Below are positions 62,507-64,000 of a stretch of 64,000 nt of DNA, piece by piece; position 1 is the first letter of the stretch, and each line of letters opens with the position of its first letter. The notes under the pieces were generated by a model. That model saw only the letters and a list, made by a program, of their open reading frames with translations, searched no databases and was not told where the DNA came from. The DNA is from FEN-1219 sp039933105 (lineage in GTDB: Bacteria; Pseudomonadota; Gammaproteobacteria; Steroidobacterales; Rariloculaceae). Position numbers and translations under genes: made by a program. Location of the stretch: assembly GCA_039933105.1 (NCBI GenBank), contig JBDTOT010000007.1, positions 55,867 to 119,866 of the forward strand, written 5' to 3'.

Positions 62507-63163
62507 CTAAGGCACCGGGTGGAGGTGTGGCGGCACGATCACCCGCGCGCAGAGCCCGGCCTCATTGGTCAGCTCCATGAACGCCCCAATCTCCTGCAGC
62601 CGTTGCTTGATGCTCCAGAGGCCGAACGTGCCGTCCTCAAGGGGCCTGATGCGCTGCGGGGCGGCGAGACCAATGCCGTCGTCCTTGACCGTGAAGACGA
62701 TGGCGCCATCCGAACGCACTGTGCTCGACACTTCGACGCTGTTAGCGCATGCGTGCTTGCGGACGTTCGTGAGCAACTCCCCGAGCACCCGTAGAAGGAT
62801 TTCGCTGGCGGCGGACGGAAGGCGGGTGTGGCCTTGCGGGATCGCTAGCCGGCACTCGAGCCCGCTACTCGAATGGAAGCCGCCGCAGAGTTCCCCGAGG
62901 CGTCCCCAGAAGTCTGCAGACTGGCCGGGCTGCGATTCGTCGGCGGGTAGCGCGAGAATGATCGCGTCCAGCTCTTTGAGCGCCGTGCCCGCGAGCCGGT
63001 CGATCTCGTGCAACTCACCAAGCTCCGCAACACCGCGGTTCGCGACGATTGCGATCTTGCTCTTTAGCGCCTCGAGTGCCTCGAGCGGTCCTTGTTCGAG
63101 CCGCGCAGCGAGCGCGGACGTATCCGCCCTGGCCTGCGCTGGGTTTCTCCCTGATTCAGTCAT
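62507..63163 (-). CDS. Histidine-kinase-like protein lacking the phospho-accepting His
   Basis: The 218-aa soluble protein has a NarL/LiaS-type ATPase domain: N-box ELLTNVRKHA, G1 DDGIGL and G2 GLWSIKQRLQEIGA. The dimerisation block that normally reads LHDGPLQAL is LEQGPLEAL (22-30), so the phospho-acceptor His is Glu23 and the next Asp is Gln. No sensor or membrane domain is present. It probably binds ATP but cannot autophosphorylate. Confidence 0.75.
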   Translation of the reverse strand: MTESGRNPAQARADTSALAARLEQGPLEALEALKSKIAIVANRGVAELGELHEIDRLAGTALKELDAIILALPADESQPGQSADFWGRLGELCGGFHSSSGLECRLAIPQGHTRLPSAASEILLRVLGELLTNVRKHACANSVEVSSTVRSDGAIVFTVKDDGIGLAAPQRIRPLEDGTFGLWSIKQRLQEIGAFMELTNEAGLCARVIVPPHLHPVP

Positions 63164-63213
63164 TGGCTAAGTCCGGCATAGTTCTGTTTAGGTTGCCACA
63201 CTAATTATCCGCA

Positions 63214-63418
63214 GCGCTCAATTACGTGCTTGGCAGCGAAGTGTTCGAGGCGGCCGGGCGGGCTCGCGAATTCCTGACGTTCATTGTTCAGGAAACGCTG
63301 GCCGTCGTGGCAACCGGCTGAAGGGTTACTCCATCGCAGTGCAGGTATTCGAGCGGCCTGCCGATTTTGACGCGCAAACGGATCCGCTCGTACGGGTGGA
63401 GGCCGGTCGGCTCGCCCA
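63214..63418 (+). pseudogene. Frameshifted remnant of an N-terminal signalling-protein domain
   Basis: The first part reads ALNYVLGSEVFEAAGRAREF then LTFIVQETLA. In another frame the similarity continues as GYSIAVQVFERPADFD and DPLVRVEAGRL. This is the family pattern found before TPR or TolB-like regions of bacterial signalling proteins. Adding one G after base 63303 would restore GRGNRLKGYS, so a one-base deletion is the likely cause. There is no start codon or downstream domain. Confidence 0.6.
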
Positions 63419-63448
63419 ACGGGAAATCTTTCCGGCCTGCGCGGAGCG

Positions 63449-63477
63449 GGCCTCGCGGTTCAGGAGAACCGCGGGCC
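63449..63477 (-). terminator. Possible hairpin terminator of rpoD
   Basis: GGCCTCGCGGTTC (63449-63461) can pair with GAACCGCGGGCC (63466-63477) through a 4-base loop, just past the rpoD stop. No T-tract follows directly, so it is a weak candidate. Confidence 0.4.
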
Positions 63478-63486
63478 GGCACCGAC

Positions 63487-64000
<514 letters not shown>

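Overview
The window is high-GC, gene-dense DNA from a gammaproteobacterium. The RpoD C-terminus at the right edge, the prkA-DUF444-spoVR trio, an ogt-type methyltransferase, a full-length Lhr helicase and a Caulobacter/Xanthomonas-like TonB receptor fit that. A Steroidobacteraceae/Nevskiales-like host is a guess from gene content only. There are no rRNA genes, no insertion sequences and no CRISPR array. The only tRNA gene is interrupted by a group I intron.

Layout. (1) 1-7 kb: 2-oxoacid:ferredoxin oxidoreductase beta subunit, a coiled-coil protein, then the stress/stationary-phase trio prkA, DUF444 (yeaH-like) and spoVR. (2) 7-11 kb: a GT87-type membrane glycosyltransferase, a zinc-ribbon protein, a DNA-alkyl methyltransferase, a rhomboid protease and a P-loop protein. 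(3) 11-26 kb: a carbohydrate locus with a TonB-dependent receptor, GH3, a GH144-type glucanase, a GH15-type enzyme, an SbmA-like ABC protein, an S15/CocE-like protein that has lost its catalytic residues, and a GH36-type enzyme. (4) 26-30 kb: a bufferin (copper-binding RiPP) operon bufA1-bufB-bufC-doxX facing a divergent ECF sigma factor and NrsF-type anti-sigma gene. Two exact GTAACC-N16-CGAA promoter motifs occur here, one before bufA and one inside the sigma gene ahead of nrsF. (5) 30-44 kb: a small lipoprotein with a large secreted protein of unknown function, Lhr, a YfaZ-like protein, a DUF1684-rhodanese-secreted protein group, a membrane/winged-helix protein, glutathione peroxidase, Ddl and DUF423. 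(6) 44.5-62.1 kb: a c-di-GMP-I riboswitch, a PEP-CTERM protein, and a 15-gene exopolysaccharide operon with EpsD/E/F/G/I/L, exosortase B, four glycosyltransferases, a polymerase/ligase, a flippase and a glycosidase. (7) 62.1-64 kb: intron-bearing tRNA-Ile/Met(CAU), a histidine-kinase-like protein without its phospho-accepting His, a frameshifted gene remnant, and the end of rpoD.

How it works together. The polysaccharide region reads as one c-di-GMP-controlled system. The riboswitch sits in the leader of the exosortase substrate gene. Only a hairpin, with little room for a promoter, separates that gene from the polysaccharide operon, so the second messenger may set surface-protein and polymer output together. 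The bufferin region reads as a closed metal-stress circuit: sigma factor and anti-sigma, a promoter for the peptide operon, and an apparent extra promoter that would raise the anti-sigma alone. All functional statements rest on motifs and family knowledge read by eye; no database search was run.
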